Assembly (NCBI RefSeq): GCF_014805625.2
Contig: NW_023998415.1
Coordinates: 44,585,619-44,649,618 of the forward strand
DNA length: 64,000 bases
Source of the DNA: Glossina fuscipes
Lineage: Eukaryota; Arthropoda; Insecta; Diptera; Glossinidae
Direction: 5' to 3'
The first letter of the stretch is position 1, and every line of letters starts with the position of its first letter. Positions 25,571 through 34,960 of this stretch are shown one piece after another. Made by a program: the position numbers and the translations under genes. The notes under the pieces are model-generated. The model searched no databases, was not told the origin of the DNA, and was given only the letters and a program-made list of their open reading frames with translations.

Positions 25571-26361
25571 ACAAACCACACTACCCTTGTGCTGCTTGCT
25601 ATTATAAAGCAACGTAACAAAGTTCCGCTCTAATGCCAATCAAGAATTATTTGCAGTGGAGAAATTCTGTAATTATGTCTTTGGGTTTCCATTCGAACAA
25701 GAATGTCGGTCTCTTCTTAAAGCTTACAGCTTAGGCACTAAAGACAACTTTGGCACATATTTTGGACCGAAGTATTTTCTTTAATACACTTGCATAGCCT
25801 GCCTATACAAAGCAAAAGGCAAGAAGCGAAGAAAATAAAAGAGAAAGAAAAAGAAAAAGAAGCGAAGAAGAGAAGAAAAGAATAAAAAAAAAAACAAAAA
25901 AAAGAAAAAACAAAAAGTAAGCATATGCGAGTGTGTTTGCATTTGTAGTTCCGTTCATTTGACAATCTTTAAATTAACCGTGTGTTTGCTCCATTAATTT
26001 TTACTATTCCTTTTTCTCTCTTTCCGTACAGGGAACTGAATATCTCGAGGGCTATAGTATAAATGTCACAAAGACCTACAAAAAGCAACGACATTGTAAA
26101 CACAAGAGACTGTTTGTAACAGAAGAAACGATGCCTGACATTAGCTTTCCGGTATTGCATGAAATCGACAACAACAACATTATCGAGGGTGCCGCTCGAA
26201 GTAGTCAAAATTCTGCGAGCGAAACAGTGCACGGATTAAGTAAAGCTCAAGGCTACAGTCAAATGATTACAACAACAACATTAATACTTACAACTGTCTA
26301 TCTATTGCTGCAACATATAAGCAAACGTTGGTGGCAGTGCTGGCGCTTACATCTAACGTGA
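2035..26361 (+). CDS. MOXD1-like copper type II monooxygenase family protein (MOXD1 homolog, 5'-partial, nine exons)
   Basis: Nine exons (2035-2190, 9047-9322, 9574-9759, 10708-10906, 13993-14162, 14614-14776, 16525-16660, 17589-17757, 26032-26361) join in frame to 594 residues plus stop. Numbering below is within this partial product. Residues 1 to about 65 are the C-terminal half of a DOMON domain; about 85-270 match the N-terminal and 274-485 the C-terminal copper type II monooxygenase domain; 563-581 are a hydrophobic segment. Family members hydroxylate small substrates using two coppers and ascorbate in the secretory pathway. Here three of six copper ligands are changed (Q159, R317, S392 where His, His, Met are expected; H160, H231, H319 are kept), so catalysis is doubtful. 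Flies have two MOXD1 homologs (CG5235 and olf413); I could not decide which this is. The family call is firm, the ortholog call is open. Earlier exons lie upstream of the window. Confidence 0.9.
2506..2734. repeat. GT/GTAT microsatellite interrupted by an assembly gap
   Basis: GTAT and GT units run into 100 N (2550-2649) and resume as GTAT then a long (GT)n tract to about 2714. The fixed gap length means the true size is unknown. Cys/Val and Thr/His open frames here are repeat artefacts. Confidence 0.95.
2550..2649. other. Assembly gap (100 N)
   Basis: Exactly 100 undetermined bases, a conventional placeholder length, inside a microsatellite. Confidence 0.98.
4948..5290 (-). pseudogene. Decayed Tc1/mariner-superfamily transposase remnant
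   Basis: On the minus strand a frame reads LRFQEDNATCHRSLDIINLL and then REKF. This resembles the FQQDGATCH block around the second catalytic Asp of an insect mariner-like transposase group. Just upstream, in another frame, VKGAEILLLIFCVMDSR resembles the segment before that block. The C-terminal part jumps to residues like those at the protein's end, so most of the region with the third catalytic Asp is deleted. It has at least one frameshift and no clear terminal repeats. It is an old, dead copy. Confidence 0.6.
6497..6525. repeat. Mariner left terminal inverted repeat
   Basis: It matches 7677-7705 in inverted orientation over about 28 bp, differing at the outermost base (A versus G). Confidence 0.92.
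6547..7523 (-). pseudogene. Mariner transposase (D,D34D), disrupted by deletions
   Basis: The likely start is MEVNKEK (ATG at 7523-7521); an in-frame ATG at 7703 lies in the terminal repeat and is not the start. It encodes an N-terminal helix-turn-helix region with WFRRFRSGIFDV and WVPHQL. Catalytic Asp codons are at 7065-7067 (VTGDEKW), 6862-6864 (HQDNARPH) and 6757-6759 (YSPDLAPSDYHLF), giving the D,D34D spacing. The protein ends GAYLTQIGQSEAC, stop at 6549-6547. Two lesions are seen: about 20 residues expected after RKRS are missing near 7020, and a second deletion near 6985 after WWDW shifts the frame into ELLPYGRTLN. All three Asp survive, but the product cannot be made in full. Confidence 0.9.
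7677..7705. repeat. Mariner right terminal inverted repeat
   Basis: The inverted partner of 6497-6525, followed by the TA at 7706-7707. Confidence 0.92.
8861..8887. repeat. (TGTA)n microsatellite
   Basis: About seven tetranucleotide units, flanked by degenerate GTATGCGTGAAT copies upstream. Confidence 0.9.
9047..9322 (+). CDS. MOXD1-like gene, second visible exon (end of DOMON, start of Cu monooxygenase N domain)
   Basis: The acceptor is CAACAG|AAT and the donor AGG|GTGAGT; 92 codons, both borders phase 0. NDTMRLLYMYNERDPP closes the DOMON domain. The segment ending in ETLIWCKTFKLDD corresponds to the TYWC strand that opens the monooxygenase N domain, and KRKHHLIR to the stretch just before the first copper site. 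Confidence 0.9.
9574..9759 (+). CDS. MOXD1-like gene, third visible exon (first copper-site region)
   Basis: The acceptor is CATCAG|TAC and the donor AAT|GTAAGT; 62 codons, phase 0. It begins YEPIYDSPASVHNLQHITLR and continues with EC. Aligned on that Cys, the usual His-His pair of the first copper site reads Gln-His: CAG at 9616-9618 (residue 159) followed by CAT at 9619-9621. A VHN three residues earlier leaves slight alignment doubt. The rest (CMGARDIPLACNAIVASWSR) matches the W-A/S-R core of the family. Confidence 0.9.
9760..10707 (+). other. Intron (0.95 kb)
   Basis: GTAAGT...TTATAG. Contains A-rich runs (9935-10015) and a (TA)n run at about 10478-10520; no other structure seen. Confidence 0.85.
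10708..10906 (+). CDS. MOXD1-like gene, fourth visible exon (end of Cu monooxygenase N domain)
   Basis: The acceptor is TTATAG|AGT, the only choice that keeps the frame over the alternative AG two bases later; the donor is ATAG|GTGAGT, phase 1. KYYLMETHYNN carries the conserved third His of the first copper site (CAT at 10780-10782, residue 231). The later segment GLKIYFTHVLRRHDAGVLSI is the strand leading to the C domain. Confidence 0.9.
10907..13992 (+). other. Intron (3.1 kb)
   Basis: GTGAGT...ATATAG. Holds (AT)n at about 11051-11084 and 11121-11161, an A run at about 11953-11981, A and T runs near 13240 and 13605, and (CA)n at about 13823-13841. The stretch 12120-12960 is less repetitive but shows no recognisable coding or transposon motif. 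Confidence 0.8.
13993..14162 (+). CDS. MOXD1-like gene, fifth visible exon (Cu monooxygenase C domain, second copper site)
   Basis: The acceptor is ATATAG|GG, which completes a Gly codon; the donor is CAG|GTTTGT, a weaker donor than the others. DPNWRHIIPPGQ is a hallmark of MOXD1 proteins. In GIHIFAVMMRTHLIGK the His-Thr-His copper motif is Arg-Thr-His: CGC at 14124-14126 (residue 317), with the second His kept at 14130-14132 (residue 319). Confidence 0.9.
14163..14613 (+). other. Intron (0.45 kb) made largely of (AT)n
   Basis: GTTTGT...TTGTAG. It contains two (TA)n blocks at about 14391-14424 and 14449-14479. Confidence 0.85.
14614..14776 (+). CDS. MOXD1-like gene, sixth visible exon (Cu monooxygenase C domain)
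   Basis: The acceptor is TTGTAG|ATT and the donor CTGG|GTAAGT, phase 1. It encodes IRQTEELPPIVHDSNI, then YQDFRRL and LPGDRLIAECIYDSSSR, matching the conserved FQEF and LPGD.L.TEC.Y segments of the family. Confidence 0.9.
14777..16524 (+). other. Intron (1.7 kb) with simple repeats
   Basis: GTAAGT...TTAAAG. Contains an A run at 15530-15563, (CA)n then (TA)n at about 15600-15649, a TGTTCAG minisatellite at 15831-15858, several T-rich tracts, and at about 16338-16375 a terminus-like motif of the dispersed repeat described near 61 kb. Confidence 0.8.
15831..15858. repeat. Short minisatellite, four perfect TGTTCAG units
   Basis: Four tandem 7-mers follow degenerate copies (TGTTCACTGTTCTG), giving a heptamer array of about 40 bp. 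Confidence 0.85.
16525..16660 (+). CDS. MOXD1-like gene, seventh visible exon (Met-ligand position)
   Basis: The acceptor is ATTAAAG|GT, completing Gly; the donor is GCGAC|GTAAGT, phase 2. GGLTMKEESCIVLMLYYPR aligns with the family motif in which Glu-Met-Cys supplies the Met ligand of the catalytic copper. Here the codon before Cys is AGC (Ser, 16548-16550, residue 392). The YYPR and CHSLP segments are otherwise typical. Confidence 0.9.
16661..17588 (+). other. Intron (0.93 kb) with (TA)n and CT-rich tracts
   Basis: GTAAGT...TTTTAG. A compound TA/GT microsatellite occupies about 16750-16828, another (AT)n lies at about 16926-16945, and a CT-rich stretch at about 17200-17285. Confidence 0.85.
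17589..17757 (+). CDS. MOXD1-like gene, eighth visible exon (end of Cu monooxygenase C domain)
   Basis: The acceptor is TTTTTAG|T, completing Thr; the donor is CCG|GTAAGT, phase 0. YDWRNQFNEFQEATRKGSF and KPLCWG fit the C-terminal end of MOXD1 proteins, including the conserved Cys. Confidence 0.88.
18983..19226. repeat. Imperfect inverted repeat touching an assembly gap
   Basis: The sequence starting CCAACGTGAAGTAAAAATAA at 18983 returns in inverted orientation at 19226-19206 with 21 exact bases, then continues with mismatches for about 20 bp more. The right arm runs into the gap. It could be a foldback element or an assembly artefact. Confidence 0.75.
19140..19192 (+). other. G-run tract with G-quadruplex potential
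   Basis: Runs of 8, 6, 5, 5, 4 and 4 G separated by one or two bases exceed the usual G-quadruplex pattern on the sense strand. Confidence 0.8.
19227..19326. other. Assembly gap (100 N)
   Basis: Exactly 100 N, between the G-rich tract and a C homopolymer at about 19369-19390, a composition that often stops sequencing. Confidence 0.98.
26032..26361 (+). CDS. MOXD1-like gene, last exon with C-terminal membrane segment and stop
   Basis: The acceptor is a pyrimidine-rich CCGTACAG|GGA, 8.3 kb after the previous exon. It adds 109 residues: a basic Cys-containing stretch (residues 486-515) with a possible N-glycosylation site NVT, a polar linker (about 516-562), the hydrophobic segment MITTTTLILTTVYLLLQHI (563-581), and a 13-residue tail with KRWW and basic residues. 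The charged, Trp-rich tail fits a single-pass anchor with a short cytoplasmic end better than a classic GPI signal; this is inference. The stop is TGA at 26359-26361. Confidence 0.85.
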   Translation, partial: GTEYLEGYSINVTKTYKKQRHCKHKRLFVTEETMPDISFPVLHEIDNNNIIEGAARSSQNSASETVHGLSKAQGYSQMITTTTLILTTVYLLLQHISKRWWQCWRLHLT

Positions 26362-29300
26362 AATATTTCACATTTCATTCAACAGACATATGCCGCAAAG
26401 TGAAAACGACACCGCTTTCAACTGCATTTACAGCGCGCACAAACTGATCTATAAATACTGATATATATATATATATATATATCTATATATATATCTACAC
26501 TTTATACTCAAGCATTCATTTAAGCATACCTACCTATAAATGCAGTAAATATGAATGATTTAAGATGAGAACAAATGCAAACGTTATCTAATAATATTCT
26601 TCTCATTGACATTTCCCATCGTTGTTATTTAAAAACAAAAACAAAAACAAAAACAAAATACAAATAATTATGCTTTTATTTTTTTCTTCCTTCATACTAT
26701 CAATCGTAACTTTTTCATTTCATGTCCCACATCGAAAAGCATAAAAAAAATAAAAAATAAAAAGAAAACATATATGCAAAAAGAAAAAAAAAAAGAGACG
26801 TTAAAACGATAAGTGTAGAAATTATGCATAACGTAGCTTTAATGATTAATTGTCATTGATGGTGGATGCGATTTATAGCATTTTTATACGATAGCATAGA
26901 CCAGGACAGCGGAACGCAGAGCAGTACGAACAGAATGGAATAGCAATAGAAGAAAGAATAAGAAGAATAAAAAGAAAAAGAAGAAGAAGAAAAACAATAT
27001 ATCGATAGAAGACAAGGAGAAGCACTTTAAAGATTCGTCTGCATTGAATTTAATTATATAAGGAGCGAGTTCGAAGCGAGCAAACGAGCGAAGGAGCAAA
27101 GAAGCGAGCGTTTCAAAGGAGTTTTTAGGATAAGGAAAATAAAGGGTATCAATATGATATATCTGTTATACGATGAAAATGCTCGTCAATATAAACAACT
27201 TTAACAACAAGTGATTACTTTGATGATGATACTCTCTCTGCACTCACTCCACATAGCTAGCTGTAAAGCTCTTGCCTAGCTGAATACACTATAGTAACGA
27301 TAATGATTTCATGATAATAATAATAATAAATTTAATTCGCTGTTAGATATTAATCACTCAATATTAACACTCTTTGGTTGTTAGTTTTTTATTGCGTACC
27401 AAGCGAAAAAAAGAGAAAAAAAAAAATTGAAAAAAAAATAAAAAAAAAGAATGAACTTTTTGTGTACAGATCAAAAAAAGAAAACTTAAAAATTTTAACG
27501 CGATAACGTAATGTAAACGATATCTAATTATTATCTCTCGACTTAACCGCTTAACTGGAACAAAACTAAAAAAAAAAAAATTTTAAAACCATTTCAACAG
27601 TCAAGTTATGCTTCGTCGGCTTACAGATCGCGGTAAAAATTCAAATTTTCCGCAAAATTTCAAGGAGTTAAAGAACAAACGAAACACATACACAACAAAC
27701 ATATGTAAAGAGTTTATACAACAGTAACTGACTTATGACTTTTGTTTTAATAAAAGCGCTTAACCAAGTGTTGAACTATTGCCCGCATCGCTTTTTCTTG
27801 CTTTTAAGTTGAATAAAAGCGAAATAAAATTACTTTTTAAAAAATATTAAGCATAACGGCTGTGTTGAACTCATCAAATGAAACGATTACATAGTAATCA
27901 TAGATCAGGACAAGTACTTCTTCACTTTTTTTTATTTTTTTTTTTTAAATTTTTTTAATTTTTATCTCTTATATGTACATGCATATATATATGCATAATA
28001 TATGTATACATACATTTACTTTTTTTTTTTTTTTACTTTTTTTAATATATATACAAGAGACAAAAAAACAACAAATTTTCGTAATCTATCTATCTAGCCT
28101 TCTTTTACACGTAAAAGCTTTCACGTTACCATATATAAAGATCTACTGAGTTAAAGCCACAAAAAAAAAAGAAGAAGAAAAAAAAAAAACAAACAGAAAC
28201 ATTTGTTCCATATGCATATCATCGCTGTAAATGCGCGATGTGCGTGTTTCAGAAAACCGAAATGCTCCAACCGAACTGATAAGCAAAAATCATTCATTGT
28301 TTATGAAATATACCGCAAAGTGTTGCAAACGTCTAAAGTGCAAGAAGATTCCGTCTTATGCACAAGTTCGTATACATATGTTTTCATCCTTAGGTTATAA
28401 TGTAATTTCTGCGAATCGCTTTGAAAACGAAACTAAATCCGGCAAAAAAAGAATGAAAATAAATATTTCTATGTATAAAATGTAACATCAAAGTGCTATG
28501 AAGAGATTAGAAAAATGAATGAAAATTCATTAGAATAGATTTTCACTTTTCAATTAATCTGCGCGAGAATCTCCTTTGCTTAGACTTTCTAATAAACTGA
28601 CTTTTCAAATCATTTCCATAATCAAATATTCGTAAGCGATTTGAGCCAAATGCGTGCATCGAGTGACAGACATATGCTCTCCGTGCGTACCATCGGATAT
28701 TGTATAGTGGAGATCGTAAATAATGCGCTTCACTTCCAATGAAATATCAAGGTCAATTGTTGGTTTCCTTTATGAGATTTGAATAATTATTTTATAAGAA
28801 TAGGAAAAATGCACTACCATAATCTAAGTAATAGATCGAGATGCGAATACACTTTTTTTACGCTTGATTCATTTAACTAAATATACATAGGCAATGGATG
28901 CGATTTCAATTTCGGCCTTCCACTAAGCTATGCTAACGTTTTGTTGCATATTATTTTGTTATCCTATACTCGAACAGTCAAGCAAAGTGAAAAATTTTTA
29001 TGAAATTCGACTTTTATTAAAGTTAACCTCGCTTTAACGTCTTTGTGGGCGCTTAGGTTATTCAAATTATTGTTACTATCATCAATAAAGAGAAGAAAAA
29101 TCGAATATGAAATTATTCCTTCAGAGAGAAATTCCACAGAGAAATATAAATCTTATACCTTGATGCACTAGCAATAGTACTTACGGTATACAGTTGGTTA
29201 GCACAGTAGGAATGAAAAAGAAAATGAAGCAAAAACTAAAAATAAATAAAAACAATTTGTCTCTAAAGAGATTAAGAAAACGTATTTAAAGCGTATAATG

Positions 29301-31402
29301 ATTCAAAAGAACAACAATTAACAAGCGATCTGAACCAGACAGCTCAAATCGTATTAGAAACTATCATCTAAACTAAACTAAAATAAATTTCTATCGTTTT
29401 CTTTCTAGATAGCAGAAAAAACTTCACCAAAAAATGAGTTAAAGAAAATTTGCTCAAAAGACTTTAGAAAATTTACGCGCACCCATATCAATATCAATAG
29501 GATTGATTCACATAAAAAACGACTTTATATTATCTGATGTGACATTTTCTGATATCCTTACATAGAGAAAACTAAATATTAGATTTATTATGTGACCAGC
29601 AAGCGTAGAGGTTGAACAAGCCATATTCTACATAAAGGTGAGATTTGAAAAGTGACAAAATATGCATTGATATCATTTATAAAAAATACGACAGAGAGCA
29701 TTCAAACTTAATCAACTTCTTCCATTCACTTGAGAAAATTATAAAATTATCCATAAAATTTATTTATTTATTTGATGTCTATTTATTTTGTAAATAAATT
29801 TACAAAGTATGTATTGAACGGCTGCCGCAGTTAAGTCACATCGTAAACTCAGCCGCATTGAAAACTCTACCGCGACCATTGAGATGTTAGTCGCGATCCT
29901 TTGCCTACTCGTCTATGCAAAACAATATTCCACAGATTTGATAATCGAGACGTGATTGTTGTAAACCGCACCTCGCACATCTCGATATGTTCATCCGTCC
30001 ATTCGAAAAAGAGGTTGCTTCGGTTGCTATACTCGTTATATAGTTGAAGTGTAAAATTTTTGTGAATTTTCTACCATCAAAAAAGACATTACGCTTACAA
30101 TGATTAGATCGAAAGGTGAGAGAGCAAATACGAACATTTCGAAATTCGGGTCAAAAGAAATAAAATTAATTCTGATTAATTCGTTAAGCAAAAGCTTTCG
30201 TTTGCATTTTTTATCCAATAACTAACTGAACTAACAAGCATGCAAGTTTTGCCTTCAAATGACCGTTGATTGTTTTTTTTTTCTCTCTCTCTCTCTCTCT
30301 TTTTATTTTTTTTTCTTAATTTTTTTTTTTTTTTTTACATAAATTACATCTGTGATGTGAACAAAAACTTTGAGCATAAATTTACTCGACAAAGTTATTA
30401 AAGTTTTGTGTGCATTGACTTTATAACGAAGCTGGTAAAGCAAACAAGAGGCGAGAGTCGTAGGCCACATTTAATAGTTTTTCTATCATAATCTCTTTTC
30501 GTTTACGTTTATTTGGTGGTTTTTTTTTTTTTTTGTTTTTTTCTTTGTTCATTTGTTTTTTTTTGATTTCATGAAATTGACGTTAGTTTTGTTAAAAATA
30601 GAAATGCAACGCACACAGAACGACAACAACAATTTATTAACAGAGAGGACTTGATCGATTAAATTGTATTCGTTTCGTTCGAGATATATTGGATATCCTT
30701 TACTTGATAGCATATGAACGTACATTACGATGTTAGATCTTCATATTGAGAATTTTTATATAGTTTAGAGGATAAGAATCAACCGGACGAAGAATAAAAA
30801 GAAAACATAACTATATATTTTTTTTTAATTAAAAATCATTATGTTTATAAATAATATGCAAAAATTTAGATTCGATGTCATTCAATGTTTAGATTTGATA
30901 GGTAACAGAAAAAGAAAGAAAAAAAAAAAAATGAAATATGAAAAATGAGAAATGAAAAAAAAAAAAAAAAAAAAAAAAAAACATCACAACACAAACATAA
31001 CTATATATTAGTATTAGTTGATATAAATTAAGTGATGACTCTCAACTATGATTTATGCTTTATATTCATTCATCGATAACTAAAGTGAGCTAAGAAGATG
31101 ATGATGATAATGATAATGATGACAATGACGATGACGATTAAGATGATGATGTTAGCATTTAAAATTAAGCCAAAGAAAAAAAAAAAAAATCAATAACTAT
31201 AACATGAATGGATTGCCATCTAATTCAATTTAAATTAAGTTATACACACATATACATATATTGATATTTATATTTACATACATATATATATAGATGCGGA
31301 TGAAACGTGTTAGCTGAACTAAGTGAAACTCTAAATACGATAAGAGATACGATGATTATTATTTTTCTTTACGTTTTTTTTTTTCTGTTTTCATTTCCGT
31401 TT

Positions 31403-31453
<51 letters not shown>

Positions 31454-32048
31454 TTCATATCCGTAACTGTTTAAAGATTGAAAGGATATTTTTGGTGAGT
31501 TGCGTAAATAGTTTAATGAAAGAGTTATTATTATTATTATTATTGTTATTATTATTATTATTATTATTTGGATACAGAAAGGAAATGCTTTGTTGGAATT
31601 GAGGCTCAAATGATGCGTATAAAAACAAAAAAATGCATTATTAATGAAACCATATGAAAAGAATACATATATATATAAAATATATATGTAATATATATAT
31701 ATGTGTTCGTGTTGTATTTATACGTATGATTATAGGTTTAATTACAAATTCATGTATGTATAAATGCATATATATATTGATGGATGATTCTTCTTAATTG
31801 TTTTAACATATTTATGGTGAATTTACCGTAGATAACTTTATTTATATATTTATTATTTTTTTGTGCTTTGGTCTTTTTTTTTTTTTTTTATTTTTGAATT
31901 TTTATTTGTTAAAAAATATTTGTATTCCTTTCATAAAAATATTGAGAACGTATGTAAAATTGATATACCTGCAACATATACATACATGTGTGCATGCATC
32001 ATCATGCTTCACTGCCTGCTTATTATTGCCGGTATGTAAAGAGAATTA

Positions 32049-32091
<43 letters not shown>

Positions 32092-33855
32092 TGTATATTG
32101 TTAAATATATATACATTTATGCATACGATAGACATGATGTATGCGATCATTTATATAACTACTAATGCACGTATGTATGTGTATTGGCAATGTAAAGCAA
32201 TGAAATGAAAAACAATCAAAACTATTAGTAAAACTTTAGTCTTTATAAAATATAAGAGAAAGAAAACAAACAAGTAAAATAAAAAAAATATAAAAAAAAA
32301 AAAAATGAATAAAAGAATAATAAAAATAAAAAGTAAGAAATAATAAGAAAAAAAAAAAAAAATGAGGAAAGAGAAGAAAAAAATGAAATATGAAATAAAA
32401 GAAAATGGAAACTTTATCCTACAAGGAATAAAACTAAATAAAATAAATAAAAATTCTTACATCCGTACATATAAGAAACATACATACATACATACATACA
32501 TACATACATACATACATACATACATACATACATACATACATACAAGCATCCTCCCTACATACATTCATTCATACATAATAACAAACAAACAAATATGAAA
32601 GAAACTTTTTACATAAATTCATTGGAGATTTTCTTCCTATGACAAATACTCGAACACGCTAACTTACCTCTATACGTTATAGATACACACTTACTTACAT
32701 ACAAACTATAACTAACAGCAAAAAAAGATGCTTACAAAGGTTTTAGAATTGAAAAGATGACCATGCTTTAACAAACTAACAATCACTCACAAGCACGCGC
32801 ATACAAACATACACGCACACTCACGCACGCACACAAACACAAATAAACAAACACACATAGCCAAACATAACGTAATATAAACTTTTTAATACCACTTGGA
32901 AATGCTTTATATACCTGCAAAAATTTTTCAAAAGCGGTTTTCTACTATCACTCACTACCTTTGCCTATACTTACATACAAACAAATACGTTCACAGTACA
33001 TGAATACGTGTACAACTTACTCTATATATTTATAAAATTTTATGTTATTTATAAACTTTTTATATATACACATTCTTAATATTATTATTCATGCAGCTCA
33101 CACACACACACACGTAAAATTGCACTGAAGCCTTGCTTAACAATTTACTTAAAAATATCACTAAGAAAATGATTTTTTCTTTTTTTTTACATTTCTAAGC
33201 CTATTAAAAAATCTGGACAAAACGAAAGCCGAACCATATTCGTCTCTTGTGAAGTGAAAATCATTATTCAGAGCTTAATATTACTTTCTGTTAAAGAAAC
33301 AAAAAAAAAGTAAATAAATAAAATTCGAACTAATCGTTAGAAGGATCTTCTCTAAGCTCAGATACATTCTAAGCTTCATTTCAATTCAAATTCTCTCTTG
33401 TGGATGTCATACTTGATCGGATCGCTCAGAGTTCAAAGTCAGTTTAACACAAAATAATTCAAACAAATTGATTGACGGTGTTTTAGGCAAGTGAGGCACA
33501 GAGAACTGTTCACTTAATTTGAAAAAAATTTTGACTAATTCAACTATGATTTAAGGACGGTGTCATGATCTCAACATACGATCCATAATACCACCAAAAA
33601 AAAAAAAAAAAAGAAGAAAACTCTGCAGCTAACTTTATCTGCGTAAGGTATTATTTAAAAAATTTAATTTCTCGCGTTTTGTTGTTGCGAATGTCTCGTT
33701 CATCGGATTACAATGATGAGCGATTACTACGAAGAAGTTTTCGATCATTCCATGAACCTAGTTTTACTATTTTCTATTTGCCATACAGCGGTTTCGTAAT
33801 CTCGGCTTTCGCCCAGAAAATTCAATTGGAAAACGCAATATGCAATATTTTGCAT
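26362..33855 (+). other. 3' UTR of the MOXD1-like gene and downstream AT-rich DNA
   Basis: No coding was recognised. AATAAA hexamers begin at 26749 and recur, for example at 27749, 27812 and 27823, so the poly(A) site cannot be fixed by eye. The stretch holds (GAT)n-like repeats at about 31098-31150, a 48-base T run at 31405-31452, (TTA)n at about 31527-31568, (TA)n at about 32050-32088, (ACAT)n at about 32478-32543, and many A or T homopolymers. Confidence 0.55.
32478..32543. repeat. (ACAT)n microsatellite
   Basis: About 16 tetranucleotide units; its Tyr/Ile/His open frame is a repeat artefact. Confidence 0.93.
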
Positions 33856-33856
33856 G

Positions 33857-34320
33857 TATACAGGGTGTCGCAAGCAAATGTATAAACATATACATTGCAT
33901 GATTTTAAAAACAAATGATATTTAGATGGATTCCGGATTAAGAATACAAATTAAAGAAGACACATGTAGAATTTAGTTAGTCAGTGGAAATATTTAAATT
34001 GATGCTGATTTTGATCGAAACACCGCTGATAACATGAAGCAATGGAATCGGAAACGTGCCGAATCATTTCTGTAGGAATTTCGTTACATACTCTATCAAT
34101 GTTCGCCTTCATTTGATCGCCTGTTGTCAGTTTTATCATATAAATTTTATCTAAAAAATGCAGAGCCACATGGTAAGGAGAGCGCGAGGGCCATTCGTTA
34201 TCGTAACTTCGCCCAATCCATCTGTTCGACAGATTTTCATTGAGATAAGCGATGATAGTAGAAAGTTGTTCTATCTTGCTGCGTGTAAGCACCTTTTCAT
34301 CCTCAAACTGTTATGACTTT
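33857..34320 (-). pseudogene. 3' fragment of a Tc1/mariner-superfamily transposon
   Basis: The minus-strand frame 34292-33981 reads YLNENLSNRWIGRS, NEWPSRSPYHVALHFLDKIY, then ANIDRVCNEIPTEMIR and ends HQFKYFH. This matches the C-terminal end of insect mariner-like transposases with an NRWIGR...WPPRSPDLTPLDFFLW block and a terminal F..L/H motif. Both Asp of SPD..PLD are lost (SPY, ALH), so it is dead. About 120 bp past the stop the DNA reads ACAGGGTGTCGCAAG (33859 onward), like a terminal repeat of such elements. The 5' two thirds are missing. Confidence 0.72.
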
Positions 34321-34928
34321 TTTTTTGGCGGTGAATTCAAATAAGCGACAGAACGTGTAAGCCATGAAAGTGATGCATATGTACATTGAACTTGCACCTT
34401 CAACCGATGTGAAGCAAATTGCAAGCACCATTTAATAGGTGAAAAGATGTAGACTCCACTTGATTATTGCATGATCAAGTAAAGATTACACAAGTTGAGC
34501 TAAGTTTATTTAAACCAGCCCAGCATTTAATCGATACTAAAGAGTATTGAGTTTAATCAAACACTTAAACAACTTTAATGATTTGCTTATCCAATCATAG
34601 TTTACAAATAATCTTAATTCATTATAAACACACAAAAACTGAAAATCGATTATTTAAATGAAATTCTCATGCACGGCACATACGTCCGACAATCGAGAAT
34701 GCCAATCTAATTCAGTATTTTGAGGGTAAAGCAAATCGATCGATTAAGAGTAGGTTTCAGTGTAAACAACAACAAACTAGCATTAAATATTTTTGCGTTT
34801 CTTAAGTTTGCAGTTAAATTCACTTAAACATACATAGGGTACCACATTGTATCGTGTGGCGTACATACATACGCTTAGGCATAAACCTTTTTTTATATAT
34901 ATATATATATATTTTTTTTTTTACTTTG

Positions 34929-34960
<32 letters not shown>

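Larger units (their letters stand above)
17758..26031 (+). other. Largest visible intron (8.3 kb)
   Basis: GTAAGT...GTACAG. Includes a G-rich tract and gap (19140-19390), a C run near 22172-22184, a dispersed-repeat terminus at about 22240-22290, (AT)n at about 21853-21880 and 24112-24154, and very long A runs at about 25161-25191 and 25508-25566. No internal exon is supported; small open frames at 18360-18587, 22704-22907 and 24614-24940 have no family resemblance I recognise. Confidence 0.75.

Noticed and set aside
32362..32598. 78-codon frame with Tyr-Ile-His-Thr repeats
   Set aside because: It is the (ACAT)n microsatellite.
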